Shown one piece after another: positions 24,996-34,179 of a stretch of 64,000 nt of DNA (the first letter of the stretch is position 1; each line of letters opens with the position of its first letter). A model generated the notes under the pieces. It worked only from the letters and a program-made list of their open reading frames with translations. It was not told where the DNA came from and ran no database searches. The stretch spans positions 1-64,000 of the forward strand of contig DANP01000016.1 in NCBI GenBank assembly GCA_002499905.1, in the 5' to 3' direction. The DNA comes from Methanolinea sp. UBA277 (GTDB lineage Archaea; Halobacteriota; Methanomicrobia; Methanomicrobiales; Methanospirillaceae). The position numbers were made by a program, and so were the translations under genes.

Positions 24996-26246
24996 ATGGA
25001 GGAGATAAACCCATGGGCGAGCCAGCAGTCCCTCGATATCGGCAGGCTCTTTTCCGAATTCGGGATTGAACCCATCGCGAACGTTCTCGATATCCTCCCG
25101 GACGTGCCCTCATTCATGAAGCGGGGCATCGTTATCGGGCACAGGGACTATTCACAGATTGCCGGATGTATCCGTGACCATAGGCCCTTCCACGTCCTTA
25201 CCGGGTTCATGCCCTCCGGCCACCCCCACCTTGGGCACCTGATGGTGATGAAGGAGGTCGTCTGGCACGTCCGGCAGGGGGGCACCGGCTACATCACCAT
25301 AGCAGACCGCGAGGCACATGCCGTGCGGGACACCAGCTGGGAGAAGTGCAGGGAGTACGGAAAGGAGTACCTCGCCTGCCTCTATGCACTCGGGTTTGAA
25401 GGGAAGACCTACTTCCAGAGCAGGAACGACCGGCTCAAGGATCTTGCCTTTGAATGTGCCACCAGGGTGAATTACTCCGAATTGCAGGCAATATACGGAT
25501 TTTCCTCAGAGACCTCACTCGGGCACATGATGTCGGTCATCACCCAGGTCGCCGATATCCTCTACCCTCAGGTGGATAGCTTCCCGGCTCCGACTGTGGT
25601 CCCGGTCGGCATCGACCAGGATCCCCACATCCGCCTCACCCGGGGAGTGGCCCACAAGCTCAGAATGTTCACTGTCGAGGACCGTGAGGATTACATCAGT
25701 GTCCGGTCAAAGAATGCCCCCCCTGCAGCCCTTGATGCGGTTCATGCCCGGTATCCGGGTTCAAAGAAATATGAGGGGCACGTCGACATCCAGGGTTCCG
25801 CCTGCTCGGACGTGAGTGCCACGGTGCGTGAGATCGAACGTTCCTTCGGCGGGTTCGGGTTCTTTGCCCCTTCTTCGACATACCACGTGTTCATCCCCGG
25901 ACTCCAGGGAGGGAAGATGTCGAGCAGCATCCCTGAGAGCACCATCATCTTCACGGAACCTGATGAGGTGATCAGGAAGAAGGTGATGGCCGCGCTTACC
26001 GGAGGACGGACAACCCTTGCCGAGCAGCGTGAACAGGGGGGAGAAGCGGAGAAATGCCCCCTCTTCCTGCTCAACCTCTTCCACATGGTGGAGGATGACC
26101 GGGAACTCGAAGAGCTGCATATGAAGTGCAGGTCGGGACAACTGATGTGCGGCCAGTGCAAGAAGGAGACCGCGGATCGTGTCCTCTCCTTTGTCCGGGA
26201 GATGCGCGAGAAGATGGCAGCGGTCGAGCATCTGATCGAGGTGTGA
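24996..26246 (+). CDS. trpS: Tryptophanyl-tRNA synthetase
   Basis: 416 aa class I aminoacyl-tRNA synthetase of the archaeal/eukaryotic TrpRS type. The HIGH-like motif is 'SGHPHLGH' and the KMSKS loop is 'GGKMSSS'; 'VGIDQDPH' is characteristic of this group. The C-terminal part contains a 'CGQCK' pair. GAGAGG lies about 6 nt before the ATG. Co-transcribed with endA and pheST. Confidence 0.97.
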   Translation: MEEINPWASQQSLDIGRLFSEFGIEPIANVLDILPDVPSFMKRGIVIGHRDYSQIAGCIRDHRPFHVLTGFMPSGHPHLGHLMVMKEVVWHVRQGGTGYITIADREAHAVRDTSWEKCREYGKEYLACLYALGFEGKTYFQSRNDRLKDLAFECATRVNYSELQAIYGFSSETSLGHMMSVITQVADILYPQVDSFPAPTVVPVGIDQDPHIRLTRGVAHKLRMFTVEDREDYISVRSKNAPPAALDAVHARYPGSKKYEGHVDIQGSACSDVSATVREIERSFGGFGFFAPSSTYHVFIPGLQGGKMSSSIPESTIIFTEPDEVIRKKVMAALTGGRTTLAEQREQGGEAEKCPLFLLNLFHMVEDDRELEELHMKCRSGQLMCGQCKKETADRVLSFVREMREKMAAVEHLIEV

Positions 26247-26249
26247 TGT

Positions 26250-27695
26250 ATGGATCTGACGCAGAACGAGAAGAAGCTCCTGATGGCCCTCGGTCCGCTC
26301 GGGAGTGCTGACCCATCGCATCTCGCGGAACGCCTGTCTGTTCCCGAAGAGGCGGCAATCCAGTACGCCCACCTGCTCCAGGATCGGGGTCTTGCGATCG
26401 TGGAACGGAACGTGGTGAAACACTACGTCCTCACCGATGAGGGAAGGAACTATGCCAGGCACGGCCTCCCCGAGCGCCAGCTTCTGGAGAACTTCGGCGA
26501 ATCCATACCCATGGTCGAACTGACCCGGCACCCGCTGGCAAAGATCGGGATCGGCCAGATGCGGAAGAAGGGCTGGATTGTCATCAGGGACGGGATGGTT
26601 GAGAAGACGGGGAAGTCCGGGCCGGGAGATGATGAAGCCGCACTCCAGGACCCTTCGGAAGGGAAGAAGGGTATCGCCGATCTCCTGAAACGTGGCCTCC
26701 TCCAGGAGACCGAAGAGGTCTCCTACCGGATTGCACTCACCCCTGAGGGAACCGCGCTCGCTGCACAGGGGGTCGAGATTCGGGAGGAGACGGGAACCCT
26801 CTCCCGGGATCAGATCATATCGGGAGGCTGGAAGGAACTCAAACTACGACGATATAACGTCGAAAAGCTCCCCCGGCGTATCTATCCCGGCAAGATCCAC
26901 CCCTATCAGCGGCTGATCGAAGAGATGCGCCAGATTCTCCTCCAGATGGGATTCACGGAAATCTATGGCGGAATTGTCCAGAGTGCCTTCTGGAACTTTG
27001 ACGCCCTGTTCCAGCCCCAGGACCACCCGGCCCGGGAGATGCAGGACACCTTCTACCTCGGGGAGCAGCTCTGCCTTCCCCCGGTATTCGAAAAGGTCCG
27101 GGACATGCACCTGCACGGAGGAACAACCTCATCGACCGGCTGGGGTGGCACGTGGAGCGAGCAGAAAGCGTCGCAGTGCGTGCTCCGAACCCATTCCACG
27201 AGCCTGACCATCCGTCACCTTGCCGACCATCCTGATCCCCCGGTCAAGGCGTTCTCCATCAGCAGGGTATACCGCCGGGAAGCGATCGATCCCACTCACC
27301 TGCCCGAATTCGAGCAGCTGGAAGGGATCGTGATGGACGAGGGAGTCAACTTCAGCCACCTCCTGGGTTTCCTCAAAGAGTTCTATACCCGGATGGGGTT
27401 TGCCGGTGTCCGGTTCCGGCCGGGATACTTCCCCTATACCGAGCCGAGCGTGGAGCCGGAAGTCTATGTTCCTGCTCTCGGCTGGGTAGAGATGGGGGGA
27501 GCCGGGATATTCCGCGAAGAGGTCACCGCCCCGCTGGGGCTGGAGCACCCGGTCCTTGCCTGGGGACTCGGGGTAAGTCGCATCGCGATGCTCCGTCTCG
27601 GTCTCACCGACCTCCGCCTGCTCTACCGGAGCGATATCGAGTGGGTCAGGGATACCCCGTCTATCCTTCCCGAACAGATCCCCGGAGGTGACTGA
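26250..27695 (+). CDS. pheS: Phenylalanyl-tRNA synthetase alpha chain
   Basis: 481 aa. A winged-helix N-terminal region (about 1-190) is followed by the class II catalytic core: 'QSAFWNFDALFQPQDHPAREMQDTFY' region (motif 1/2), 'LRTHSTSLTIR', and motif 3 'GLGVSRIAMLRLG' near the C-terminus. Forms the alpha2-beta2 enzyme with PheT. Three nucleotides after trpS, with GAGGTGTGA as the ribosome site. Confidence 0.97.
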   Translation: MDLTQNEKKLLMALGPLGSADPSHLAERLSVPEEAAIQYAHLLQDRGLAIVERNVVKHYVLTDEGRNYARHGLPERQLLENFGESIPMVELTRHPLAKIGIGQMRKKGWIVIRDGMVEKTGKSGPGDDEAALQDPSEGKKGIADLLKRGLLQETEEVSYRIALTPEGTALAAQGVEIREETGTLSRDQIISGGWKELKLRRYNVEKLPRRIYPGKIHPYQRLIEEMRQILLQMGFTEIYGGIVQSAFWNFDALFQPQDHPAREMQDTFYLGEQLCLPPVFEKVRDMHLHGGTTSSTGWGGTWSEQKASQCVLRTHSTSLTIRHLADHPDPPVKAFSISRVYRREAIDPTHLPEFEQLEGIVMDEGVNFSHLLGFLKEFYTRMGFAGVRFRPGYFPYTEPSVEPEVYVPALGWVEMGGAGIFREEVTAPLGLEHPVLAWGLGVSRIAMLRLGLTDLRLLYRSDIEWVRDTPSILPEQIPGGD

Positions 27696-27697
27696 CC

Positions 27698-29338
27698 ATG
27701 GCGATCATCACCCTGCCCTACCGGTACCTCGAACGGCTGACCGGCATTGATCGCGAGCTGATCATCTCCCGGCTCCCCATGCTCGGGTCGGATATCGAAC
27801 GTATCGAGGAAGACCATGTCGATGTCGAGTTCTTCCCGAACCGGCCCGATCTCTTCTCGGTGGAAGGGGTTGCCCGGGCACTGCGGGGTTTCCTCGGGAA
27901 AGAGACCGGCCTCCCTGAGTACCGCGTGAACCCGTCCGGAATAAAGTTCACCGTCGATCCGCAGCTTGCCGCCATCAGGCCGTTCCTGGGCTCAGCGGTG
28001 ATCCGGGGAGTCTCCTTCGATGAGGAAGCGATCCTCTCCGTCATGGGGCTCCAGGAGGCGCTCCACTGGGCCGTGGGCCGGGGAAGGAGTAAGGTGGCCA
28101 TCGGGATCCATGATCTCGATACCGTGACCCCGCCGTTCCACTACAATGCGTCTGAACGGACCCGGAAGTTTGTGCCGCTTGACTACGACGAGGAGCTCAC
28201 CATGGAGGAGGTTCTCGAACAACACCCGAAGGGGCGGATGTACTCCCACATCGTGAACAACTTCCCCCGGTTCCCCCTGATCGTTGATGACCTGGGCCGG
28301 GTTCTCTCGTTCCCCCCCATCATCAATGGTGAACTGACCCGGGTGACTACGGAGACCAGGAACATTCTGCTCGATACTACCGGGACCGATGAACGGGCGG
28401 TACGAACAGCGGTCACGATCATCTGCACCGCCATGGCCGAGAGCGGGGCAACCATTGAGAGCGTTGAAATTGAAGGAGTGCGCTGGCCGGACCTCTCCCC
28501 GTCCGTCCGGTACGTGCGGACCGACGAGTGCAACCGGCTGCTCGGCACCGGACTTTCACCGGGCGAGATGGCCGCGCTCCTCCAGAAAATGCGGTACGGT
28601 GCAGCCCCGGCAAAGGAGGGGATGGTCCGTGTTGAAGTCCCCTGTTACCGGTCTGACATCATGCATGACTGGGACCTGTTTGAGGACGTGGCCATTGCCT
28701 ATGGGTATGAGCAGTTTGCGGCCGGTATCTCGCCGACCTTCGCCATCGGGAAGCCCCACCCGGTGAACAGCATCGGCTCCCTGGTGCGACAGGTCATCAC
28801 CGGGTTTGGTTTCATCGAAGTAATCCCCTTCACGCTCTCCAATGGGGAGGTCATGTTCACCCGGATGCAGCGGCCGGTCCCCGACGACGTGCTCATGATC
28901 CTGCATCCAATTACCGAGGACCATACCCTGCTCCGGACCGATCTCCTACCGCTTCTGCTGGAGATCTGCCAGTTGAACCGGCACCGGGAGCTCCCGCAGC
29001 GGATCTTCTGCGTGGGAGACGTGGTCCGGGGCGTGGAGACATCCCAGAAGGCTGCCTGGATGAGTATCCATCCGGCAGCGGATTTCACCGAGGCATATGC
29101 CCATGCAGATGCCATCTGCCGGGAACTTGCCCTTCCGTTCACGGTCAGGGAATCGGAGGACCCTTCCTTCATCGACGGGCGGCGGGGGGACATCCTGGTG
29201 AACGGGAAACCAGCCGGGGTCTTCGGAGAGATCCACCCGGCCGTTCTCAATGCATTTGAGCTCGAGCACTCCGTTGCAGCAATGGAGCTCGATCTCAGAG
29301 CCTTACCGGGATACCCCGGTTCGCCAGGTACTCCTTGA
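27698..29338 (+). CDS. pheT: Phenylalanyl-tRNA synthetase beta chain
   Basis: 546 aa, the short archaeal/eukaryotic form without the bacterial N-terminal EMAP domain. B3/B4 tRNA-editing region early in the protein ('HWAVGRGRSKVAIGIHD') and a C-terminal pseudo-catalytic class II domain. Starts 2 nt after pheS with a GGAGGTGA ribosome site. Its last 44 nt overlap the end of hisF on the other strand. Confidence 0.97.
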   Translation: MAIITLPYRYLERLTGIDRELIISRLPMLGSDIERIEEDHVDVEFFPNRPDLFSVEGVARALRGFLGKETGLPEYRVNPSGIKFTVDPQLAAIRPFLGSAVIRGVSFDEEAILSVMGLQEALHWAVGRGRSKVAIGIHDLDTVTPPFHYNASERTRKFVPLDYDEELTMEEVLEQHPKGRMYSHIVNNFPRFPLIVDDLGRVLSFPPIINGELTRVTTETRNILLDTTGTDERAVRTAVTIICTAMAESGATIESVEIEGVRWPDLSPSVRYVRTDECNRLLGTGLSPGEMAALLQKMRYGAAPAKEGMVRVEVPCYRSDIMHDWDLFEDVAIAYGYEQFAAGISPTFAIGKPHPVNSIGSLVRQVITGFGFIEVIPFTLSNGEVMFTRMQRPVPDDVLMILHPITEDHTLLRTDLLPLLLEICQLNRHRELPQRIFCVGDVVRGVETSQKAAWMSIHPAADFTEAYAHADAICRELALPFTVRESEDPSFIDGRRGDILVNGKPAGVFGEIHPAVLNAFELEHSVAAMELDLRALPGYPGSPGTP

Positions 29339-30101
29339 CCTGCCGGACGGTATACTGACCATAGTGAAAGACGCTTGCTGCAAGGCAGGCGTCGGCCTTT
29401 CCATAAACAAACCCTTCGTAGAAGTGTTCGAGTGTTCCCACCCCGCCGCTGGCAACGACCGGAACCCCGACAGCCTCTGAGATCGCGCGGGTGACGGGGA
29501 TGTCAAAGCCCATCTTGGTCCCGTCGGTCTCCATGCTGGTGAGCAGGATCTCACCGGCACCCCGCTCTTCTGCGTCCTGCGCCCACGTAACGGCATCGAT
29601 TCCCGTCGGTTTGCTACCGCCGTAGATGACCACTTCATACCAGCACGTTGAGCCGTCGGGAAGCTCCACCGGTGTTGCATTCGGATTTGCACTGTAGTTC
29701 TTCCTGACGTCTTCTGCGAGGACGATGCACTGTGTACCGAACCGGGACGCCCCTTTATTGATGATTGAGGGGTCGAGCACCGCACTGGTATTGATACTCA
29801 CCTTATCCGCGCCTGCCCGGAGGATCTGCTGGATGTCATCAGCCGTGCGAATCCCCCCGCCAACCGTGAGCGGAAGGAAGAGCTGGTCAGCGGCCCTCCC
29901 GATCACCTCGAGCATCGTCCCTCTGTTCTCTTTCGACGCGGTGATGTCGAGGAAGACAACCTCGTCGGCACCCTGTTCATTGTATCGCTGGGCAAGCTCC
30001 ACCGGGTCACCGGCATCACGGAGATCGATGAAGTGCGTTCCCTTGACTACGCGGCCGTCCTTGAGGTCAAGGCAGGGGATAATCCTGCGTGTGAGCGCCA
30101 T
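29295..30101 (-). CDS. hisF: Imidazole glycerol phosphate synthase subunit HisF
   Basis: 268 aa TIM barrel, cyclase subunit of histidine synthesis: converts PRFAR with ammonia from HisH to imidazole glycerol phosphate and AICAR. Catalytic Asp in 'IIPCLDLKDGRVVKG', phosphate sites 'GGGIRTADD' and 'ASGGVGTLEHF'. The start is placed at ATG 30101, where the family begins ('MALTRRIIPCLD'), rather than ten codons upstream. hisH and other his genes are not in the window. Its 3' end overlaps pheT tail to tail. Confidence 0.96.
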   Translation of the reverse strand: MALTRRIIPCLDLKDGRVVKGTHFIDLRDAGDPVELAQRYNEQGADEVVFLDITASKENRGTMLEVIGRAADQLFLPLTVGGGIRTADDIQQILRAGADKVSINTSAVLDPSIINKGASRFGTQCIVLAEDVRKNYSANPNATPVELPDGSTCWYEVVIYGGSKPTGIDAVTWAQDAEERGAGEILLTSMETDGTKMGFDIPVTRAISEAVGVPVVASGGVGTLEHFYEGFVYGKADACLAASVFHYGQYTVRQVKEYLANRGIPVRL

Positions 30102-30262
30102 GAATAACCATCGGTGCCGGCACCATATCATCCTTTTCCAGCACCGGAGGAGAAATTGGGGGGTTTTATCTGATGCAAGCAGGAAGTACTATGCTGAAGA
30201 TATGACCGGAAGGGCATCGATCCTGTCCACACGGGATGATGTTTCCCGGATACTGGTGCACT

Positions 30263-31489
30263 ATGGATACGGGAATGCAGAAGATAGACTGGGCACGCCA
30301 GTATATGCCGGTGCTGGGTGCGATCAGGGAGACTTTTGAGAAGGAGCGTCCCCTGGCGGGCTTCCGGATCGGCATGGCCCTGCATGTTGAGGCAAAGACG
30401 GCAAACCTTGCAGCGACGCTGGCAGCAGGGGGGGCTCTGGTTGCCATTACCGGATGCAACCCTCTCTCGACCCAGGACGACGTTGCCGCAGCGCTGAACC
30501 GGGTCGAAGGAGTGACCTGTTATGCGAAGCGTGGGGCCGGCGTGGAGGAATACTATGCGGCTATCGACCGGGTTCTCGATTCCCGCCCTCACATCGTCAT
30601 CGACGACGGGATGGACCTGATCTTCCGCCTCCATACCAGGAGGACCGAACTCATCGATTCGGTTATCGGCGGCTGCGAAGAGACTACCACCGGTGTCCAC
30701 CGGCTGCGGGCGATGTCGCAGGAGGACCAGCTCCGCTTCCCGGTCATTGCCGTGAATGATACCCCTATGAAGCGGTATTTTGACAACGTGCACGGGACCG
30801 GAGAGAGTGCGCTGACCGCTATCATGGTGACCACCAATATCCTGATGGCCGGGAAGTGCGTCGTCGTAGCCGGATACGGCTTCTGCGGGCGGGGGCTTGC
30901 ACGGAAGCTGCACGGACTCGGGGCCCGGGTCGTAGTCACCGAGGTGGATGCACGCCGGGCGCTCGAGGCCTACATGGACGGATACCAGGTCATGACCATG
31001 GACGAGGCTGCAGCCTGCGGCGAGATCTTCATCACCACCACCGGTAATGTCGGAGTGATTTCCGCCCGGCACTTCAGCCGGATGCGGAACGGCGCGATCC
31101 TCTCCAATGCAGGCCACTTCAACGTGGAGATCGATGTCCGGTGGCTCGAGGAGCATGCGGATCGGGTCATCAGGAGGGACGGTATCGACTCCTATCAACT
31201 CTCCGGAAAGACCATCCATGTGCTTGCCGAAGGTCGGCTGGTGAACCTCGCCATCCCCAAGGGAATGGGCCACCCGGTCGAAGTAATGGACTTAAGCTTT
31301 GCCCTCCAGGCGCTCTGCGCCCGCTACATCAGCGGCCATGGGCGTGAGATGGAGCCGGGTGTGCATGCGGTCCCCGAGTTCATCGATGAGGAGGTCGCAC
31401 GGACCAAGCTTGCGGCGCTCGATATCACTATCGATTCACTCACCCCTGAGCAGGACGTATACCTGCGCAGCTGGAGCGAGGGAACCTGA
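30263..31489 (+). CDS. ahcY: S-adenosyl/S-inosyl-homocysteine hydrolase family
   Basis: 408 aa from ATG 30263 (GGTG 4 nt upstream); ATG 30275 is also possible. NAD-binding Rossmann motif 'VVAGYGFCGRGLARKL', substrate residues in 'NDTPMKRYFDNVHGTGES', and C-terminal 'ALQALCARYI'. The family breaks S-adenosylhomocysteine into adenosine and homocysteine; in methanogens the characterised homologue prefers S-inosylhomocysteine after deamination, which may apply here. Single-gene unit. Confidence 0.95.
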   Translation: MDTGMQKIDWARQYMPVLGAIRETFEKERPLAGFRIGMALHVEAKTANLAATLAAGGALVAITGCNPLSTQDDVAAALNRVEGVTCYAKRGAGVEEYYAAIDRVLDSRPHIVIDDGMDLIFRLHTRRTELIDSVIGGCEETTTGVHRLRAMSQEDQLRFPVIAVNDTPMKRYFDNVHGTGESALTAIMVTTNILMAGKCVVVAGYGFCGRGLARKLHGLGARVVVTEVDARRALEAYMDGYQVMTMDEAAACGEIFITTTGNVGVISARHFSRMRNGAILSNAGHFNVEIDVRWLEEHADRVIRRDGIDSYQLSGKTIHVLAEGRLVNLAIPKGMGHPVEVMDLSFALQALCARYISGHGREMEPGVHAVPEFIDEEVARTKLAALDITIDSLTPEQDVYLRSWSEGT

Positions 31490-31501
31490 CCCGGTTCTCC
31501 C

Positions 31502-31519
31502 CCGGGATCCCGGTTTTTT
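31502..31519 (+). terminator. Terminator after ahcY
   Basis: Perfect palindrome CCGGGATCCCGG followed at once by six T, 12 nt after the ahcY stop. The rest of the convergent gap (to 31776) shows no supportable gene. Confidence 0.65.
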
Positions 31520-31776
31520 CAAAAAAAGGATGTTATGAGCTCATCCCGGAGCTCGACGTCCTCTCTTCTTTTCCTGATGGTGAATGAACTCACGGAATTC
31601 AGGCACAGGGCTGTCGTATCATAGGGACACCGCAGCGGCGGCCAAAGCCCATGACCGCCAAGGAAAGGATGTGCGGTCCATCGTGGTGAATACCAACCGT
31701 TTCCTATCCGCCCTCAGGGAGCAGCGTGAAAGCACCAGCCCCGGCCGCTTCCTCCATCCGGTCTTATCGCGTTCAC

Positions 31777-32616
31777 TCAGGAACTGCCGGACGTGAGGTG
31801 CTGACGGTCACAGAAGAGATATTCCTGGGCATATCCGGCATATTCCCCGAACCGGGCCCTGCCCTCCCCGGCTATCCGGTTGTAGCCGGCTGATGCCGGG
31901 GGCGAATAACACTGCTGCATGATGCGGGCGATCCAGACGTCCACCGGAAAGACCTCGTACCGGGCAAAGGCAAAGAGGAGCACACAGTCGGCAACCTTTG
32001 GCCCGACTCCTTTGAGTGCCATGAGCTCCTTCCTGGCCTCCCCGCAGGGGAGGGCCGCTATCCGATCAGCCCACCCGGGCTCCTCTGCAATCACCCCCGC
32101 AGTTTCACAGAGGTATTCTGACCGGTATCCAAGACTGCATTTCCGGATATCACACAGGTCTGATGACGCAATCGCTTCCGGTGAAGGAAACCGGTAGTAC
32201 GTACCGGTTTCCGTCTCCAGGGGCTCGCCGAACGATTCGGAGAGGAGTCTGATTTTCTTTTTGATGCCGGGGATGTTGGCATACGTGGCGATGATGTAGG
32301 AGGCAAGGCATTCCCATGGATCCTGGCGGATGATACGGAGACCCCTGCAGCGTCCGATGGCACCATGGATAACGGGATCGCGGTCGATAGACCGGAGAAT
32401 CCCGTCGAGGTCGAGGTCGAGCTGGAAATAGGAGCGGATGGGCTCTTCACGCCCGGAAGCGCTCAGCAGCAGGTCGCCTTTCTGGCGGATGCAGATGACG
32501 TCATTTCCCACAATCCCCTGCCACCAGTCTCCCTGCCGCTCCCACCGGAATACCTGGCCGCAGCTGAGCGTCAGGTCGAGGGAGAACAGCCCGGAAGGTA
32601 CGGCGAACTGATGCAT
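31777..32616 (-). CDS. ogg: 8-oxoguanine DNA glycosylase (OGG1/AlkA superfamily)
   Basis: 279 aa from ATG 32616. N-terminal TBP-like domain starts with 'GLFSLDLTLSCGQVFRW', as in OGG1; the helix-hairpin-helix-GPD region is 'LMALKGVGPKVADCVLLFAF' with 'FPVDVWIARI' holding the catalytic Asp; the lysine of the HhH (K in 'GVGPKVAD') is the expected Schiff-base residue. It removes oxidised guanine from DNA. The open frame continues upstream of 32616 by about 260 codons, but that part looks non-coding and lacks family similarity. Confidence 0.92.
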   Translation of the reverse strand: MHQFAVPSGLFSLDLTLSCGQVFRWERQGDWWQGIVGNDVICIRQKGDLLLSASGREEPIRSYFQLDLDLDGILRSIDRDPVIHGAIGRCRGLRIIRQDPWECLASYIIATYANIPGIKKKIRLLSESFGEPLETETGTYYRFPSPEAIASSDLCDIRKCSLGYRSEYLCETAGVIAEEPGWADRIAALPCGEARKELMALKGVGPKVADCVLLFAFARYEVFPVDVWIARIMQQCYSPPASAGYNRIAGEGRARFGEYAGYAQEYLFCDRQHLTSGSS

Positions 32617-33031
32617 GGATACAGAGTAAGGTGGGGTGTGCGGGAAAGAAATAGGTCTCCATGGTGTCAGAAACCGGCACGATCCCGGAGGGCTGAGAGA
32701 AAAATCCAAAACCCGGGCGATCCAGAATGGTGGCCATACCATCCGGGACAGGCATAATCCCCCTGAACATACACCGGGGTCCACCCGGTCGATTCGCAGA
32801 ACCCATATGGTGTTTTTTGGTGAGCAGCAGGAAGTGGACTCCCGACACCTCCTCCCGGCAACGGCTGTTGATGTGTGGTTCCCCTGTACTTTCTCATGTA
32901 TTCTCGCACTATTCCCTTCCCGGCGCGGGAGGTGATCATGCATGGTTCCGGTGTTCCAGTAACTCCCGTTCACCGGCTCTCTCTCATTCCGCACACGCAT
33001 GATTTTAATGTTAAGCTGCTGATTCTCTGGT
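32617..33031. other. Intergenic region between ogg and 33032
   Basis: 415 nt of divergent spacer. No gene on either strand is convincing. A TATA-like TTTTAATG near 33003-33010 would place a start site a few nt before the ATG at 33032. Confidence 0.45.
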
Positions 33032-33358
33032 ATGGAACTGATTGAGACCCTTAGGACATTTCTTGAGAATGGCGAGGACTGGGAGAGAAAGATGACCTCC
33101 ATCAGGGGGGTTACCCTCCTGAAGCTTCCCCAGACAAAATCACGTTCCGCTTCACTTGCCATCGAGATTAATCCCCTCAACGACAAAGGCACGCCGATGA
33201 AGAAGAAAGGGATCATGATCATGGGAGCAGGCGAACTGGACGCGTTCCGGGAGATATTCAACAACGAGAAGATGGATATCCTGATCACCTCCATCGAGGC
33301 CATCACCCCGTCCCGGAAAGCGGCAAAGGGCGGGAAAGAGGATATTCTCCAGGTCTGA
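33032..33358 (+). CDS. Conserved hypothetical small protein
   Basis: 108 aa, no recognised family. Charged, Lys-rich, no signal peptide, no cysteine. The hydrophobic centre 'KKKGIMIMGAGELDAFREIF' and 'MDILITSIEAITP' suggest a small alpha/beta fold with a Gly turn. Probably leaderless or nearly so, because the TATA-like element is only about 25 nt upstream. Coding character is good (clean archaeal codon use), but function is unknown. Confidence 0.65.
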   Translation: MELIETLRTFLENGEDWERKMTSIRGVTLLKLPQTKSRSASLAIEINPLNDKGTPMKKKGIMIMGAGELDAFREIFNNEKMDILITSIEAITPSRKAAKGGKEDILQV

Positions 33359-33456
33359 TCCCCTGGCTTTCCATTTTTCCCGCAGGATAGGCATATATGC
33401 CCGTACAAGCAAAATGAGAATAAACCAGGTCAGGATACCGGAGCGGAGTTTGTTGT

Positions 33457-33924
33457 ATGGGGTTGCCAATCTGCATTTCCCGGAGAGTACCGGCATCGGT
33501 TATCGTGTCAGTGCTCGTGTTCGCCCTTATCCTCTCGTCAGGATGCAGCTCGCCACCGGCTGACACCGGTGAAAAACCGCAGCCTCCCGGAATCCTGGTC
33601 CAGTACCAGCGGACAGGTGGCATTGCCGGGTTCAATGACCAGATGGTGGTATTTGAGAACGGCCAGGTGGTCTATTCACGGAACACTGGTTCAGGGACAG
33701 TCACCCTCCCGGATGATTCCCTGGGAGAGCTTGGAAACATCCTGGAGAGTGCGGATTTTCCATCCCTTGCCCCGGCCTACCCTGCAGAAAACCCTGGAGC
33801 GGATTATTTCTCCTACGTGATTATCTATAAGGGAATGACGGTCACCACTGAGACCGGGGGAATACCGCCGGAGCTTGTCCCGGTGATCGGGCGGCTTGAT
33901 TCCCTGCTCGCCGAACGTTCATAG
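33457..33924 (+). CDS. Predicted lipoprotein, function unknown
   Basis: 155 aa. N-terminal signal with hydrophobic stretch (about 12-27) and a lipobox-like 'LSSGC' at about 26-30, followed by a Pro-rich spacer; the mature part is a small beta-rich domain ('ILVQYQRTGGIAGFNDQMVVF', 'ADYFSYVIIYKGMTV'). Expected to be anchored outside the cell membrane. No catalytic motif is visible. Separate from its neighbours by about 100 nt upstream. Confidence 0.75.
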   Translation: MGLPICISRRVPASVIVSVLVFALILSSGCSSPPADTGEKPQPPGILVQYQRTGGIAGFNDQMVVFENGQVVYSRNTGSGTVTLPDDSLGELGNILESADFPSLAPAYPAENPGADYFSYVIIYKGMTVTTETGGIPPELVPVIGRLDSLLAERS

Positions 33925-34179
33925 GAAGGTGTCACCCCACCCCTCACTGCAGTTCGGTTATCCCCCAGACTTCGTCTCGTGCATCGCCTTCTGATCGGGA
34001 GAGAATTAAAGGAAGGAGGATGACCCGGAGCGATCGGGATGAAGGGGAGGTGGAACACCGGTCGCAATCGCATGGGCGTGAGAACTCATTCTGAAGGATG
34101 CCTGCGTTCCGGCACTGGCGGGTCGCTCAGGGAACAATGGTGATTCGGGGTGTTCTGCGAATGTATCGGAAAAAGAGAA

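Noticed and set aside
30128..31273. 381-codon minus-strand open frame
   Set aside because: Antisense of ahcY.
31584..31796. 70-codon plus-strand open frame between ahcY and ogg
   Set aside because: No ribosome site, no recognisable domain, and it runs into the end of ogg; too weak to call.
32617..33408. Upstream extension of the glycosylase frame to 543 codons
   Set aside because: No family similarity, overlaps a plus-strand gene, and the OGG1-like domain has its own proper start at 32616.
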